Positions 1-6,866 of a stretch of DNA of 13,964 nucleotides are shown here, in pieces. A model generated the notes under the pieces. That model saw only the letters and a program-made list of their open reading frames with translations. It had not been told where the DNA came from and made no database searches. Position 1 is the first letter of the stretch, and the number at the start of each line of letters is the position of its first letter. Origin of the DNA: an uncultured Alphaproteobacteria bacterium (GTDB taxonomy: Bacteria; Pseudomonadota; Alphaproteobacteria; Rs-D84). Made by a program: the position numbers and the translations under genes. Location: the NCBI GenBank assembly GCA_904502245.1, contig CAJGDN010000022.1:1-13964 (forward strand). Reading direction: 5' to 3'.

Positions 1-488
1 AAGTCTTTTGGGAAATCGCCGTTCTTCATCGCTTCATAGTTGAAAGTATGCTTAGATTTCTTGTTCTTTCTGGCCCACAGCAATGTTTCATGACTGGCTG
101 TAAAATAGCGACAAGACATATTCGGGCTGGCATTTGGCTTAAACCAAGTAATGTCGTTCAAGATATGAAAACCCAGCAACTGCATCGCATAGCCGCATGA
201 ATAAATGCTGTGATGTGTACCACTGACCCACAATGTTCCATTTGGCTTTAAGACACGATGACAGGCACACAGCCACTTTTTATGAAACTCAAAATCTTCA
301 CTAAGACCATGCGATTTATCCCAATCGCCTTTGTTCACAGAAACAACACAACCATTCTGGCAGGTGATACCACCGTTGGACAGCATGTATGGTGGGTCCG
401 CAAAAATCATGTCAAAAGTGTTTTCGGGGATTTCGGCTAACTTTTTCAGGCAATCTTCACAATAAAGTCGATACTGTTTCTTATTCAT
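1..488 (-). CDS. DpnA-type adenine-specific DNA methyltransferase (second MTase of a GATC-type system), partial
   Basis: This is the N-terminal 162 residues of an N6-adenine DNA methyltransferase; the rest lies beyond the left edge. It starts at the ATG at 488, overlapping the last 8 bases of the upstream methyltransferase gene, so the two are probably translationally coupled. Catalytic motif IV, DPPY, is at residues 31-34 in 'IFADPPYMLSNGG', followed by 'VSVNKGDWD' (50-57) and 'FTASHETLLWA' (129-139). DPPY near the N-terminus means the SAM-binding FxGxG motif should come later, the beta-class order of the N6_N4_Mtase family. The sequence resembles DpnA (M2.DpnII), which methylates GATC and also acts on single-stranded DNA; transferring that property here is inference. 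The next gene downstream in classical dpn operons is the DpnII endonuclease, which would lie outside this window. Confidence 0.87.
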   Translation of the reverse strand, partial: MNKKQYRLYCEDCLKKLAEIPENTFDMIFADPPYMLSNGGITCQNGCVVSVNKGDWDKSHGLSEDFEFHKKWLCACHRVLKPNGTLWVSGTHHSIYSCGYAMQLLGFHILNDITWFKPNASPNMSCRYFTASHETLLWARKNKKSKHTFNYEAMKNGDFPKD

Positions 489-1413
489 AATTTGTAATCA
501 AAAGTTCCCGAATTGCATCACGACCGTCCGCCTTGGAATTTATCAGTCGCTTGGCCATAATGCGATTTATCTTATAATCTTGGTACAGGTCGTCAAAAAA
601 CGGGTCATCAACATAGTTTGTTGGGTCGGAATTGCTTAACATCTGCAAAGCACCCATTTGATGACAGACATCAAAAACATTTTTTAATCTGATTTGTTCA
701 TTGTCATCAAAGTCACCAACCGCATATGAATTAAATGATGAAGTCTCACGAATTGGGCGATATGGTGGGTCGTAATAGATAAAGGTGTCATCCGTCACAT
801 ACTTTGATGTATCGCCAAAGTCGCCCTGAATAATTGTTGCAATCTGCAAAGCATCAGACACATTACGCAGGTTTTCTTCATCCAATATACGTGGGTTTGT
901 ATATTTGCCCATTGGAACATTGAACTTATTCTTGCTGTTCACACGGAACAGGCCATTAAAGCAAGTCCGGTTCAAGAATATCGTCAATGCCGCACGGCGA
1001 ACAAAACCGGTACGATAGACATTCGCATCAATGTCTTTGTCGAATTCATTATATTCATCACGACGTGCGTAATAGTATTCTTTTTGATTCTCGGTTAACC
1101 GATATTCAGTCTGCAATTTAGTCAGTTCGACAATCAATTCTTCAACATTATGCTTGATAACATTGTAAAGAATAACCAATTCAGGATTGATATCGAACAA
1201 ATACGCTTCTTGGATTTGGTATTTATTATAGATGTCAAAGAACACGGCACCGCCACCAACAAAAGGTTCAATATAGCGTTTGATGCCACCCATTTTCAGT
1301 TTTAATGGCAATTTAGGTTCGATTTGGTCCAATAACTGACCCTTGCCACCAGCCCATTTCAAGACAGGTTTGCAATCAACATAATCCGGCAATCTGGCGG
1401 GTATAGCAATCAC
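481..1413 (-). CDS. Dam/DpnM-type DNA adenine methyltransferase (probable GATC specificity)
   Basis: This is a complete 310-residue D12-class (alpha) N6-adenine methyltransferase, close to the usual length of Dam/DpnM enzymes. Visible motifs are the SAM-binding KWAGGKGQLL (19-28), PFVGGGAVF (50-58), NRTCFNGLFRVN (148-159), catalytic DPPYRP (215-220) followed by TSSFNSY, and LSNSD (259-263). This set and its spacing match GATC methylases, so GATC is the expected target, by inference from family. The start is a GTG at 1413, preceded by AAGGAAAGG at good distance. It is third in the minus-strand operon, 73 bases after the McrC gene and overlapping the DpnA-type gene by 8 bases. Its expected job is to protect host DNA from the endonuclease of the same operon. 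Confidence 0.92.
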   Translation of the reverse strand: MIAIPARLPDYVDCKPVLKWAGGKGQLLDQIEPKLPLKLKMGGIKRYIEPFVGGGAVFFDIYNKYQIQEAYLFDINPELVILYNVIKHNVEELIVELTKLQTEYRLTENQKEYYYARRDEYNEFDKDIDANVYRTGFVRRAALTIFLNRTCFNGLFRVNSKNKFNVPMGKYTNPRILDEENLRNVSDALQIATIIQGDFGDTSKYVTDDTFIYYDPPYRPIRETSSFNSYAVGDFDDNEQIRLKNVFDVCHQMGALQMLSNSDPTNYVDDPFFDDLYQDYKINRIMAKRLINSKADGRDAIRELLITNYE

Positions 1414-1451
1414 GTATTCCTTTCCTTTGATTTGATAATAGAAAATATCAC

Positions 1452-1493
1452 CGCCTGAATCCAGTATATTTTTGCTTTACGAGATATCAGGCG
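1452..1493. repeat. 7-bp inverted repeat in the McrC-methyltransferase junction
   Basis: CGCCTGA at 1452-1458 and its exact complement TCAGGCG at 1487-1493 flank 28 AT-rich bases. The right arm overlaps the McrC stop codon and the left arm lies about 40 bases before the methyltransferase start. It could form an RNA hairpin that sets the ratio of nuclease to methylase, or be an operator. No controller gene is visible, and no U-tract follows that would mark a terminator. Confidence 0.4.
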
Positions 1494-2569
1494 TTAAAAT
1501 GCTTGGCTAGTATATTATCCAGCTGAGCCCGGATTTCGGAAAAGTCCTTGGACAGGTCCAAATTTGATACGCTTATTTGATTGCCGCTCATTTGATAAGT
1601 ATCGTTTGGGGCTATTTGTTCGTCAGTCTTTGCATAAAGCAACATCCCTGATACCTTGTGGGGAGTTTTATTTCGCAATAATTCCGCTTCCTTATTTTTT
1701 ACATAAGTAAATATTTGGTATAAGTTGCCGGAATGTAATGTTAATTTGTCAGAGTGATTATTGTTTGATAAAGCCCTGCGATAATATTTTGCATCAATAA
1801 TCAATACGTCTTGCTTGTTTTTGTCTTTTTTTGTCAGTGTAATGTCTGTCTGCATAATCGGAAGCAGGTTTCTGTTGTCATCATCCAGAACCCACGGAAT
1901 TTGCAGCGCTTCCGATTTGATAATATTACTGTGTTCCTGTCTGTAATATTCTAATATGAACTTTTCATACAAACGGCACATGCTTTGTTCGTCGATGAAC
2001 GTAGCTAATTTTGAATGCCCTGTATCTGTTGTTTGCAACAGACCCCGTGCCAATAAATTACATATATTTATCAAGATTCTGTAATTTTGATTGTTTCTAT
2101 GAAATGTTATCGAACCCCATTTAACGTTTTTTAAGTCAATGTCATCAACATTTGATAAAAATAACAAGGATTGTTTCAGACGTGATTTGTGCCTGTCGTT
2201 AACATTGTCGTTACGCAACAATAATGATGCGGCCGACTTAACAACCTGATTATAGATATTATTTTCTGACAATTCATCAAATTCGCAGTTTATCTGTTGG
2301 CGTTTCAAGATTTTATTACGAATAGTTTCTTGAATATTTATCTTCCCGCGAATGGTTGTTAAATCATCTTTTTTATGGATATATTCTTTGTATAACCCAC
2401 GTTTTAGCTGGTATGTAACCCCTTGGGCCAAAATAGCGGCAAACAAATCATGTATATTGTCAAAATCTTCGGTGGCCATATCTGCATACCCAGTATGCTT
2501 TATAAATTCAAAAGCATAACTGAGCATGTAATAAATATTTTTGATACGGATTCCCTTGTCGATTATCAT
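1487..2569 (-). CDS. mcrC: McrC-like PD-(D/E)xK nuclease subunit
   Basis: This is a 360-residue McrC-family protein, the nuclease partner of the McrB AAA+ NTPase. The N-terminal 'IRIKNIYYMLSYAFEFI' (7-23) is typical of the family. The nuclease core is seen as D242 in 'QTDITL', then 'VLIIDAKYY' with D259 and K261, giving the D...DxK pattern, and a following 'YQ' (284-285). In the known complexes McrC binds the McrB hexamer, stimulates its NTP hydrolysis and cuts the DNA. Its ATG forms an ATGA overlap with the McrB stop codon, so the subunits are translationally coupled. Because two adenine methyltransferases follow in the same operon, its substrate may be DNA lacking the host's methylation rather than methylcytosine-containing DNA as in E. 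coli McrBC. That is inference. Confidence 0.9.
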   Translation of the reverse strand: MIIDKGIRIKNIYYMLSYAFEFIKHTGYADMATEDFDNIHDLFAAILAQGVTYQLKRGLYKEYIHKKDDLTTIRGKINIQETIRNKILKRQQINCEFDELSENNIYNQVVKSAASLLLRNDNVNDRHKSRLKQSLLFLSNVDDIDLKNVKWGSITFHRNNQNYRILINICNLLARGLLQTTDTGHSKLATFIDEQSMCRLYEKFILEYYRQEHSNIIKSEALQIPWVLDDDNRNLLPIMQTDITLTKKDKNKQDVLIIDAKYYRRALSNNNHSDKLTLHSGNLYQIFTYVKNKEAELLRNKTPHKVSGMLLYAKTDEQIAPNDTYQMSGNQISVSNLDLSKDFSEIRAQLDNILAKHFNA

Positions 2570-4548
2570 TTAATAAGCTCTTCCAGGGTAGCAATATGTT
2601 GTTTTTGCACAGATACATTATCAAACCAGTATTCCTCAATTAATGGGATTAAATCGTATTTAACAATAGATTTGATGCTAGATTCCGGATTGCACAAATA
2701 ACTATGGCCAATACAGAATCCTTGTCCCAATGCAGAATCATTTGCAATCTTTTCGTTTAATTCAATGATTTTCTTGGCTAAGTCATTGAAGATAGGGTTC
2801 TTCTTCAGATGCTTCTTAAAGCCTGCTGTTTCAAATCCTGGTTCCATCTTAACAAAGCTGAATCTGCGTCTCAGTGCGTAATCTATCATTGCCAAACTGC
2901 GGTCTGCAGTATTCATCATACCAATAATATACAGGTTTTTTGGCACAATAAATGTATCTTTTGCATAAGCCAATTGAACAGGTTTACCACGATAATCTGA
3001 TTCAATCATCATCAGTAATTCGCCGAAAATTTTACTCATATTCCCACGATTGATTTCATCAATTACAAAGAAATAGTCATTGTCTGGATCGTTGAGTGCT
3101 TTGATACAAAAGTCATAAAATATACCCCGATTCAGCTCAAAACCATCCCCGGCCGGTTTATAGCCAATAACGAAATCTTCATATGAATAGTTTTGATGGA
3201 ATTGTATGAATTTTACACGTGACTCATCTTTTTTGCCTATCAAAGAATACGCAAGCCGTTCTGCGGCGAATGTTTTTCCAACTCCAGGTGCACCCTGTAA
3301 AATAATATTTTTCTTTACTTTTAACAGTTCTGCGATTTCGTCATATTTTGCTTCTGTCATAAATACTTCGTTCAAGAAGTCTTGTTTTGTATATTTGGTC
3401 AAAGCAACCGCCGCATTCAATAAATTTGGTTTTGCGTTGGCTTCATCTATCAAATCCATAATGATGTTATATTCTTCGGCCGTGACCTTAAACAAACTGC
3501 CATGTAAACTTCTAAAAAATTCCAGATTTGCCAATTCTGGCATTGATTTTAGGTCTTGGTATTCTATTGGTGTTTCCAGATCTTTTATCTTGGAAAAATA
3601 CAGGTTGTCTTTATCTTTTCTTGTAACTTTACATAACGCCATAATCTTTTTGTTTGGGCTTGCTTCATATCCAATTACGATATCGCCGGCCTGGGCGTCA
3701 CGGAAATTCTGCGGAATACGTCTTGGGTTTCCGTTTTCGTTCAACAGAGTATAAAACTGTTCTGCCCCAACTGTAATGTTTGAAAAGTTCCAGATTTTTG
3801 GATTTGCACTTAACCACCAGTAGTTTATTTGACTTGATGGATTGTTTGTTTTTGCCATAGGCTCTCCTGTATCCTTTTTGCGTGAAACAAAGAAACAAAA
3901 ATCGACAGTTGTTACCTTTAGTTTCCTATCCTTATAATGATTTGCTTCGATATGTTTTTGTACCAATTCGGCCAGTTCTGTATCTTGCTTAATTGTTTTA
4001 CTAACCTCGTTATACAGTGCAAAACAAGATGTGATATTATCTTGTTGTCCCTTTTTTACATCGTATTGGGCATCCAATGCCTGCACAACACCCTTATATT
4101 CGCTGAATTTATATATGTAATATTTATCCGGATTGTGTAACCACAGATATGTGCTGATTGTATTTTCTGTTTGATAATGGTTTGCAAAATTGTTGTTTTG
4201 CTTGTGTTTTTCTAACAATTTATCAGATGTCTTCTTAAAACCCTCTATACGCTGTGTCAGTTCAAGTGATTCATCAAACAGATTTCTGAACATTTTGCGA
4301 ACCTGTTCAGGATTTTTTTCGGCGAACAACAGTATCATTTTGGCGGGAAAGAACCCGGCACTTGCCAACAAATTTCCGGTTTTGCTCAGACTGGCCTTCA
4401 ACATTTCATAAAAGTTTTTTGCATCTATATTCCAATTATCTTGAAAAGTCTTGATTGCAACCCATTTATAATTTTCATTTTTCCAACGTGCTGAAAAATC
4501 AGCTTTGTATTCAGATAATAATGTGGCCAGTTTATCTTTGTTTAGCAT
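2566..4548 (-). CDS. mcrB: McrB-like AAA+ NTPase with EVE domain
   Basis: This is a 660-residue motor subunit. Residues 1-235 form an N-terminal domain resembling the DUF3578/MrcB-type region, including 'HNPDKYYIYKFSEY' (138-151). Residues about 241-366 look like an EVE domain ('INYWWLSANPKIW', later 'GDIVIGYEA'), a fold of the PUA/YTH group that reads modified bases. The AAA+ core follows: Walker A GAPGVGKT (419-426), Walker B FFVIDEIN (493-500), the McrB signature MMNTADRS (544-551) and arginine-rich ALRRRF (558-563). McrB proteins hexamerise, hydrolyse GTP (some use ATP) and translocate on DNA. It is longer than E. coli McrB (about 460 residues) because of the extra N-terminal region. The ATG at 4548 follows AGGAAGG and a good promoter at 4580-4608, so it leads the operon. 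The ligand of the EVE domain cannot be told from sequence. Confidence 0.91.
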   Translation of the reverse strand: MLNKDKLATLLSEYKADFSARWKNENYKWVAIKTFQDNWNIDAKNFYEMLKASLSKTGNLLASAGFFPAKMILLFAEKNPEQVRKMFRNLFDESLELTQRIEGFKKTSDKLLEKHKQNNNFANHYQTENTISTYLWLHNPDKYYIYKFSEYKGVVQALDAQYDVKKGQQDNITSCFALYNEVSKTIKQDTELAELVQKHIEANHYKDRKLKVTTVDFCFFVSRKKDTGEPMAKTNNPSSQINYWWLSANPKIWNFSNITVGAEQFYTLLNENGNPRRIPQNFRDAQAGDIVIGYEASPNKKIMALCKVTRKDKDNLYFSKIKDLETPIEYQDLKSMPELANLEFFRSLHGSLFKVTAEEYNIIMDLIDEANAKPNLLNAAVALTKYTKQDFLNEVFMTEAKYDEIAELLKVKKNIILQGAPGVGKTFAAERLAYSLIGKKDESRVKFIQFHQNYSYEDFVIGYKPAGDGFELNRGIFYDFCIKALNDPDNDYFFVIDEINRGNMSKIFGELLMMIESDYRGKPVQLAYAKDTFIVPKNLYIIGMMNTADRSLAMIDYALRRRFSFVKMEPGFETAGFKKHLKKNPIFNDLAKKIIELNEKIANDSALGQGFCIGHSYLCNPESSIKSIVKYDLIPLIEEYWFDNVSVQKQHIATLEELIK

Positions 4549-4579
4549 AATCCCTTCCTATGGTAATAATTTTATATCT

Positions 4580-4608
4580 ATTATATACCATGAACTCATT
4601 ATTGATAA
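4580..4608 (-). promoter_or_regulatory. Promoter of the McrBC-methyltransferase operon
   Basis: On the minus strand TTATCA (4608-4603) is followed after 17 bases by a perfect TATAAT (4585-4580). This predicts transcription starting near 4573, about 25 bases before the McrB ATG, leaving room for the AGGAAGG ribosome site. It is the only clear sigma70-type promoter found for the four-gene operon. Confidence 0.6.
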
Positions 4609-4632
4609 GGACTTTTTTCCAACTTCAATAAC

Positions 4633-4719
4633 TTATTTGTATCGATATGTCTGCCACAGGGTTTCAAACCGTTTGGTGTATTCTTGTGCTGGGTGGGTCA
4701 GGAAGATGCAGTTTTCTAC
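4633..4719 (-). pseudogene. Probable 3' remnant of a phospholipase D-like (HKD) protein gene
   Basis: The minus strand reads 28 codons ending in TAA at 4633, with a C-terminus containing 'IFLTHPAQEYTKRFETLW'. This looks like the end of PLD/HKD-superfamily proteins, where an 'N-x-hydrophobic-x-x-x-x-P-x-x-A/Y-x-x-F-x-x-x-W' segment follows the last catalytic motif. The frame meets a stop shortly upstream inside the repeats, and no HKD motif is present. Codon composition is richer in GC than the surrounding repeats, like the nearby Nudix gene. The family assignment rests on a short segment and is tentative. Confidence 0.35.
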
Positions 4720-4758
4720 CTTAATAGAAATTTTATGTAAAACTGCAGAAAATTTCTA

Positions 4759-4782
4759 TTATGACAGAAATTTTTGTCATAA
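4759..4782. repeat. Perfect 8-bp inverted repeat nested in the dyad repeat
   Basis: TTATGACA (4759-4766) and TGTCATAA (4775-4782) pair exactly around an 8-base loop. The left arm lies inside the first AGAAATTT dyad, so the two possible hairpins exclude each other. No U-tract follows on either side, so it is not an evident terminator. Confidence 0.5.
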
Positions 4783-4788
4783 AAGCCG

Positions 4789-4850
4789 AAAGTGGGTCGA
4801 AAAATGTGCAAAAATGTCAAAAAGTGGGTTGAAAAATGTGCAAAAAGTCT
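4789..4850. repeat. Imperfect tandem duplication, period 32 bp
   Basis: The block starting AAAGTGGGTCGAAAAATGTG at 4789 recurs at 4821 with one change (C to T) over those 20 bases, and continues with a poly-A-rich CAAAAA(T)GTC tail. Two copies only. The unit is A-rich on the plus strand and could be bent DNA. Confidence 0.6.
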
Positions 4851-4922
4851 AGGGGTTCTGGCCCGATAGAAATTTTCGGAATTATTCCAAAAGTTTCTGT
4901 TATGATAGAAATTTGTTCCTTT

Positions 4923-4957
4923 TCGTGTAAAATCGTGTAAAATCGTGTAAAAACACG
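4923..4957. repeat. Three perfect 10-bp direct repeats plus hairpin
   Basis: TCGTGTAAAA occurs three times head to tail at 4923-4932, 4933-4942 and 4943-4952. The third copy is followed by ACACG (4953-4957), which pairs with its CGTGT (4944-4948) around four A residues. One turn of helix per unit puts all copies on the same face of DNA, as in iterons or arrays of regulator sites. They lie 44-78 bases before the Nudix start codon. Confidence 0.65.
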
Positions 4958-5000
4958 GCAATGGCCGCACAACGTTTTATACCAAGGCCTAAGGAAACAA

Positions 5001-5375
5001 ATGAAAGTAACTGCTGCAATTTTTAAGCGTGGGGACAAAGTCTTGTTGATGCGACGGGCGGTTGACCAGCCGTTGGCGGGTGAATGGGAATACCCCGGCG
5101 GTAAGTTTGAAGACGGCGAAGACGGCCCAACATGCTTGCACCGGGAACTGGCCGAAGAATTGGGGATATATGCACAAATCGGCGACCTGATTACCATTGC
5201 AAAGCATACCACGGATTCTGGCAAGGTAATCGAACTGCACGCGTATGAAATCAAATCCTACACCGGCGAAATCCAACTGCGCGTCCACGATGATATGCAC
5301 TGGGTGCCAGTCCACGACCTGCCATCCCACCCACAATTACCTGCAGACTTAATTGTGTCACAAAGCTTACAATAA
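5001..5375 (+). CDS. MutT-like Nudix hydrolase (8-oxo-dGTP diphosphatase type)
   Basis: This is a 124-residue single-domain Nudix hydrolase, the usual size of MutT. The Nudix box GX5EX7REUXEEXGU is complete: it starts at the second G of 'PGGKFEDGEDG' and ends in 'RELAEELGI' near residue 56. MutT-type enzymes hydrolyse oxidised nucleoside triphosphates, chiefly 8-oxo-dGTP, to the monophosphate, keeping mutagenic precursors out of DNA in the cytosol. Substrate specificity within the superfamily cannot be read from the box alone. The ATG at 5001 follows AAGGA at suitable distance. No clear promoter is seen; the three 10-bp repeats upstream could be its control sites. The gene is clearly GC-richer than the genes on both sides, which suggests it is resident sequence flanked by acquired DNA. 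Confidence 0.87.
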   Translation: MKVTAAIFKRGDKVLLMRRAVDQPLAGEWEYPGGKFEDGEDGPTCLHRELAEELGIYAQIGDLITIAKHTTDSGKVIELHAYEIKSYTGEIQLRVHDDMHWVPVHDLPSHPQLPADLIVSQSLQ

Positions 5376-5438
5376 TATATTGATTTTTTTAACTTTTATG
5401 CTAGTTTGTTTTTATAGATAATTTATGGGGGTGTTTTT

Positions 5439-6857
5439 ATGGCACATAGACCTATTAGTATTGTTAATTTATCTCTTGAATTTCCGCACAAGGTTTGTTT
5501 TAACGGTTTTTCTACCCAGATTTTACCGGGTGACAGGATTGCTATTATTGGTCGCAATGGGACGGGCAAATCATCTTTGGTAAAAATGTTGCTGGGCGAG
5601 ATGGACGGAACAACCGGACGCATCAGTGGGTTAGATGGGTTGAATATTGGTTATGTTCCACAAACGGTGCTAGAACACGATAATTTAAGTGGTGGCGAAC
5701 GATTTAACAAGGCTTTTTCAGAAGCTTTGGCATGTAATCCTGATGTTTTAATCTTGGATGAGCCTACAAACCATTTAGATCAAAATATAAAATATTCCTT
5801 GTTGCGAAAGTTAGATAGTTATACAGGGACATTAATAATCGTGTCGCATGATTTGGATGTTTTAACGGGTGCTGTTGAAAAACTGTGGCATATAAAAGAC
5901 GGTAAAATAACCGTGTTTTCTGGTGACTATGATGATTATATTGCAGAACAGGATATTTTGTTTGGCGTTCGTCAGCATACATTAAATGAATTAAAGAAAC
6001 AGAAAAAACAAATCAAGGTTGAAAAACAAAAAGAACAACAACGTATGGATAAAAAACGCGTTATTAAAGATAAAAATAAAATGGCGTTTGATGGCAAGGC
6101 AGATAAAAATCAATTGAAATCTGGGGCGAAAATAGCACGACTGCGCGAGCAGTTAGAAACAGTTCAGAATAATATTTCGCAAAACAGATTGCCCGAAAAC
6201 CTGCAACCAAATTTTGTTCTGGACAGTGCATATGTTTCTTCGTCTTCGACTCTGGTTTCTGTGTCGTTTGGTTCGTGTGGATATGCGGTTGGTGCGCCAG
6301 TAGTGTCCAATATATATTTTTCTATGGGGCCAAAAGATAAAGTTGCGATTAATGGTAACAATGGGTCAGGTAAGACCACATTTGTGCGTGCATTGATGCA
6401 GAGTCCAGGTATCATATATGATGGCGACTGGCATCTGCCAAAAAGCAACGAAATCGGATATGTTGACCAGCATTATGCGAATCTGGATATTAACAGTACG
6501 GTATTTCAGACGATAAAAGATACAAATGTCTTTGTGACAGACCAAGAAATTCGTAAACACTTGAACAGCTTTTTATTCAGAAAAAATGAAGAGGTTTTTT
6601 CCAAGGTCAATACATTGTCAGGTGGTGAAAAAGCGCGTTTGTCGCTGGCTCAAATTGCGGCCAGACCGCCTAAGTTATTAGTGTTGGACGAAATAAGTAA
6701 CAATGTGGATTTGGATACAAAAAATTATATTCTGGATGTTTTAAAGCAGTATCCTGGGGCATTTGTGTTAATATCTCATGAAAAGGCATTTGTTAATGCG
6801 TTGCCATTAACTGCACAGTACGTAATAAAGAACGGTATGCTTGCAAATCAAAAATAG
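5439..6857 (+). CDS. ABC-F family ATPase (ribosome-associated, possible antibiotic-resistance type)
   Basis: This is a 472-residue protein with two ABC nucleotide-binding domains and no membrane segments, the ABC-F layout. Domain 1 has Walker A GRNGTGKS (38-45), signature LSGGE (83-87), Walker B with DEPTNHLD (107-114) and switch His in SHD (136-138). A Lys/Arg/Gln-rich linker (about 183-245) should form the coiled-coil arm that reaches into the ribosomal E/P site. Domain 2 has Walker A GNNGSGKT (306-313), LSGGE (393-397), LLVLDE (413-418) and SHE (446-448). The second D-loop reads ISNNVD instead of PTNHLD, so the two sites are not equivalent. Some ABC-F members displace antibiotics from ribosomes and others tune translation; the sequence does not decide. 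It is short for the family and is coupled to the following PHP gene. Confidence 0.86.
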   Translation: MAHRPISIVNLSLEFPHKVCFNGFSTQILPGDRIAIIGRNGTGKSSLVKMLLGEMDGTTGRISGLDGLNIGYVPQTVLEHDNLSGGERFNKAFSEALACNPDVLILDEPTNHLDQNIKYSLLRKLDSYTGTLIIVSHDLDVLTGAVEKLWHIKDGKITVFSGDYDDYIAEQDILFGVRQHTLNELKKQKKQIKVEKQKEQQRMDKKRVIKDKNKMAFDGKADKNQLKSGAKIARLREQLETVQNNISQNRLPENLQPNFVLDSAYVSSSSTLVSVSFGSCGYAVGAPVVSNIYFSMGPKDKVAINGNNGSGKTTFVRALMQSPGIIYDGDWHLPKSNEIGYVDQHYANLDINSTVFQTIKDTNVFVTDQEIRKHLNSFLFRKNEEVFSKVNTLSGGEKARLSLAQIAARPPKLLVLDEISNNVDLDTKNYILDVLKQYPGAFVLISHEKAFVNALPLTAQYVIKNGMLANQK

Positions 6858-6866
6858 GTGTTTGTC

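Larger units (their letters stand above)
4725..4914. repeat. Two copies of an AGAAATTT dyad repeat
   Basis: Copy 1 covers 4725-4773 and copy 2 covers 4867-4914. Each begins with TAGAAATTTT, then 14-15 variable bases, then a 24-bp inverted repeat (4750-4773 and 4891-4914) of the form AA(A/G)TTTCT - 8 bases - AGAAATTT. The two 24-bp cores agree at 21 of 24 positions. Such spaced palindromes are typical of dimeric protein binding sites; the protein is unknown. Confidence 0.65.
4549..5000. other. 452-bp repeat-rich region without an intact gene
   Basis: This stretch separates the minus-strand restriction operon from the plus-strand Nudix gene. It contains the McrB promoter, a probable gene remnant (4633-4719), two copies of an AGAAATTT-containing dyad repeat, a 32-bp-period duplication and three 10-bp direct repeats followed by a small hairpin. 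Open frames crossing it on the minus strand are low-complexity translations of these repeats, with no start site or family resemblance. It may be a scarred junction from island insertion, a regulatory region, or a replication or partition site. Sequence alone does not decide. Confidence 0.7.

Noticed and set aside
258..440. Plus-strand open frame of 60 codons
   Set aside because: It is antisense to the DpnA-type methyltransferase, which has clear conserved motifs.
4789..4952. Tandem repeats as a CRISPR array
   Set aside because: Units are adjacent without unique spacers of constant length, only two or three copies exist, and no cas gene is present.
4549..5000. Chromosomal or plasmid replication origin
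   Set aside because: Iteron-like repeats are suggestive, but no DnaA box cluster, replication initiator or partition gene is visible; kept only as a possibility in a finding.
4716..5254. Minus-strand open frames of 84 and 145 codons over the repeat region and Nudix gene
   Set aside because: They translate the AT-rich repeats and the antisense of a clear Nudix gene, have no ribosome site and resemble no family.
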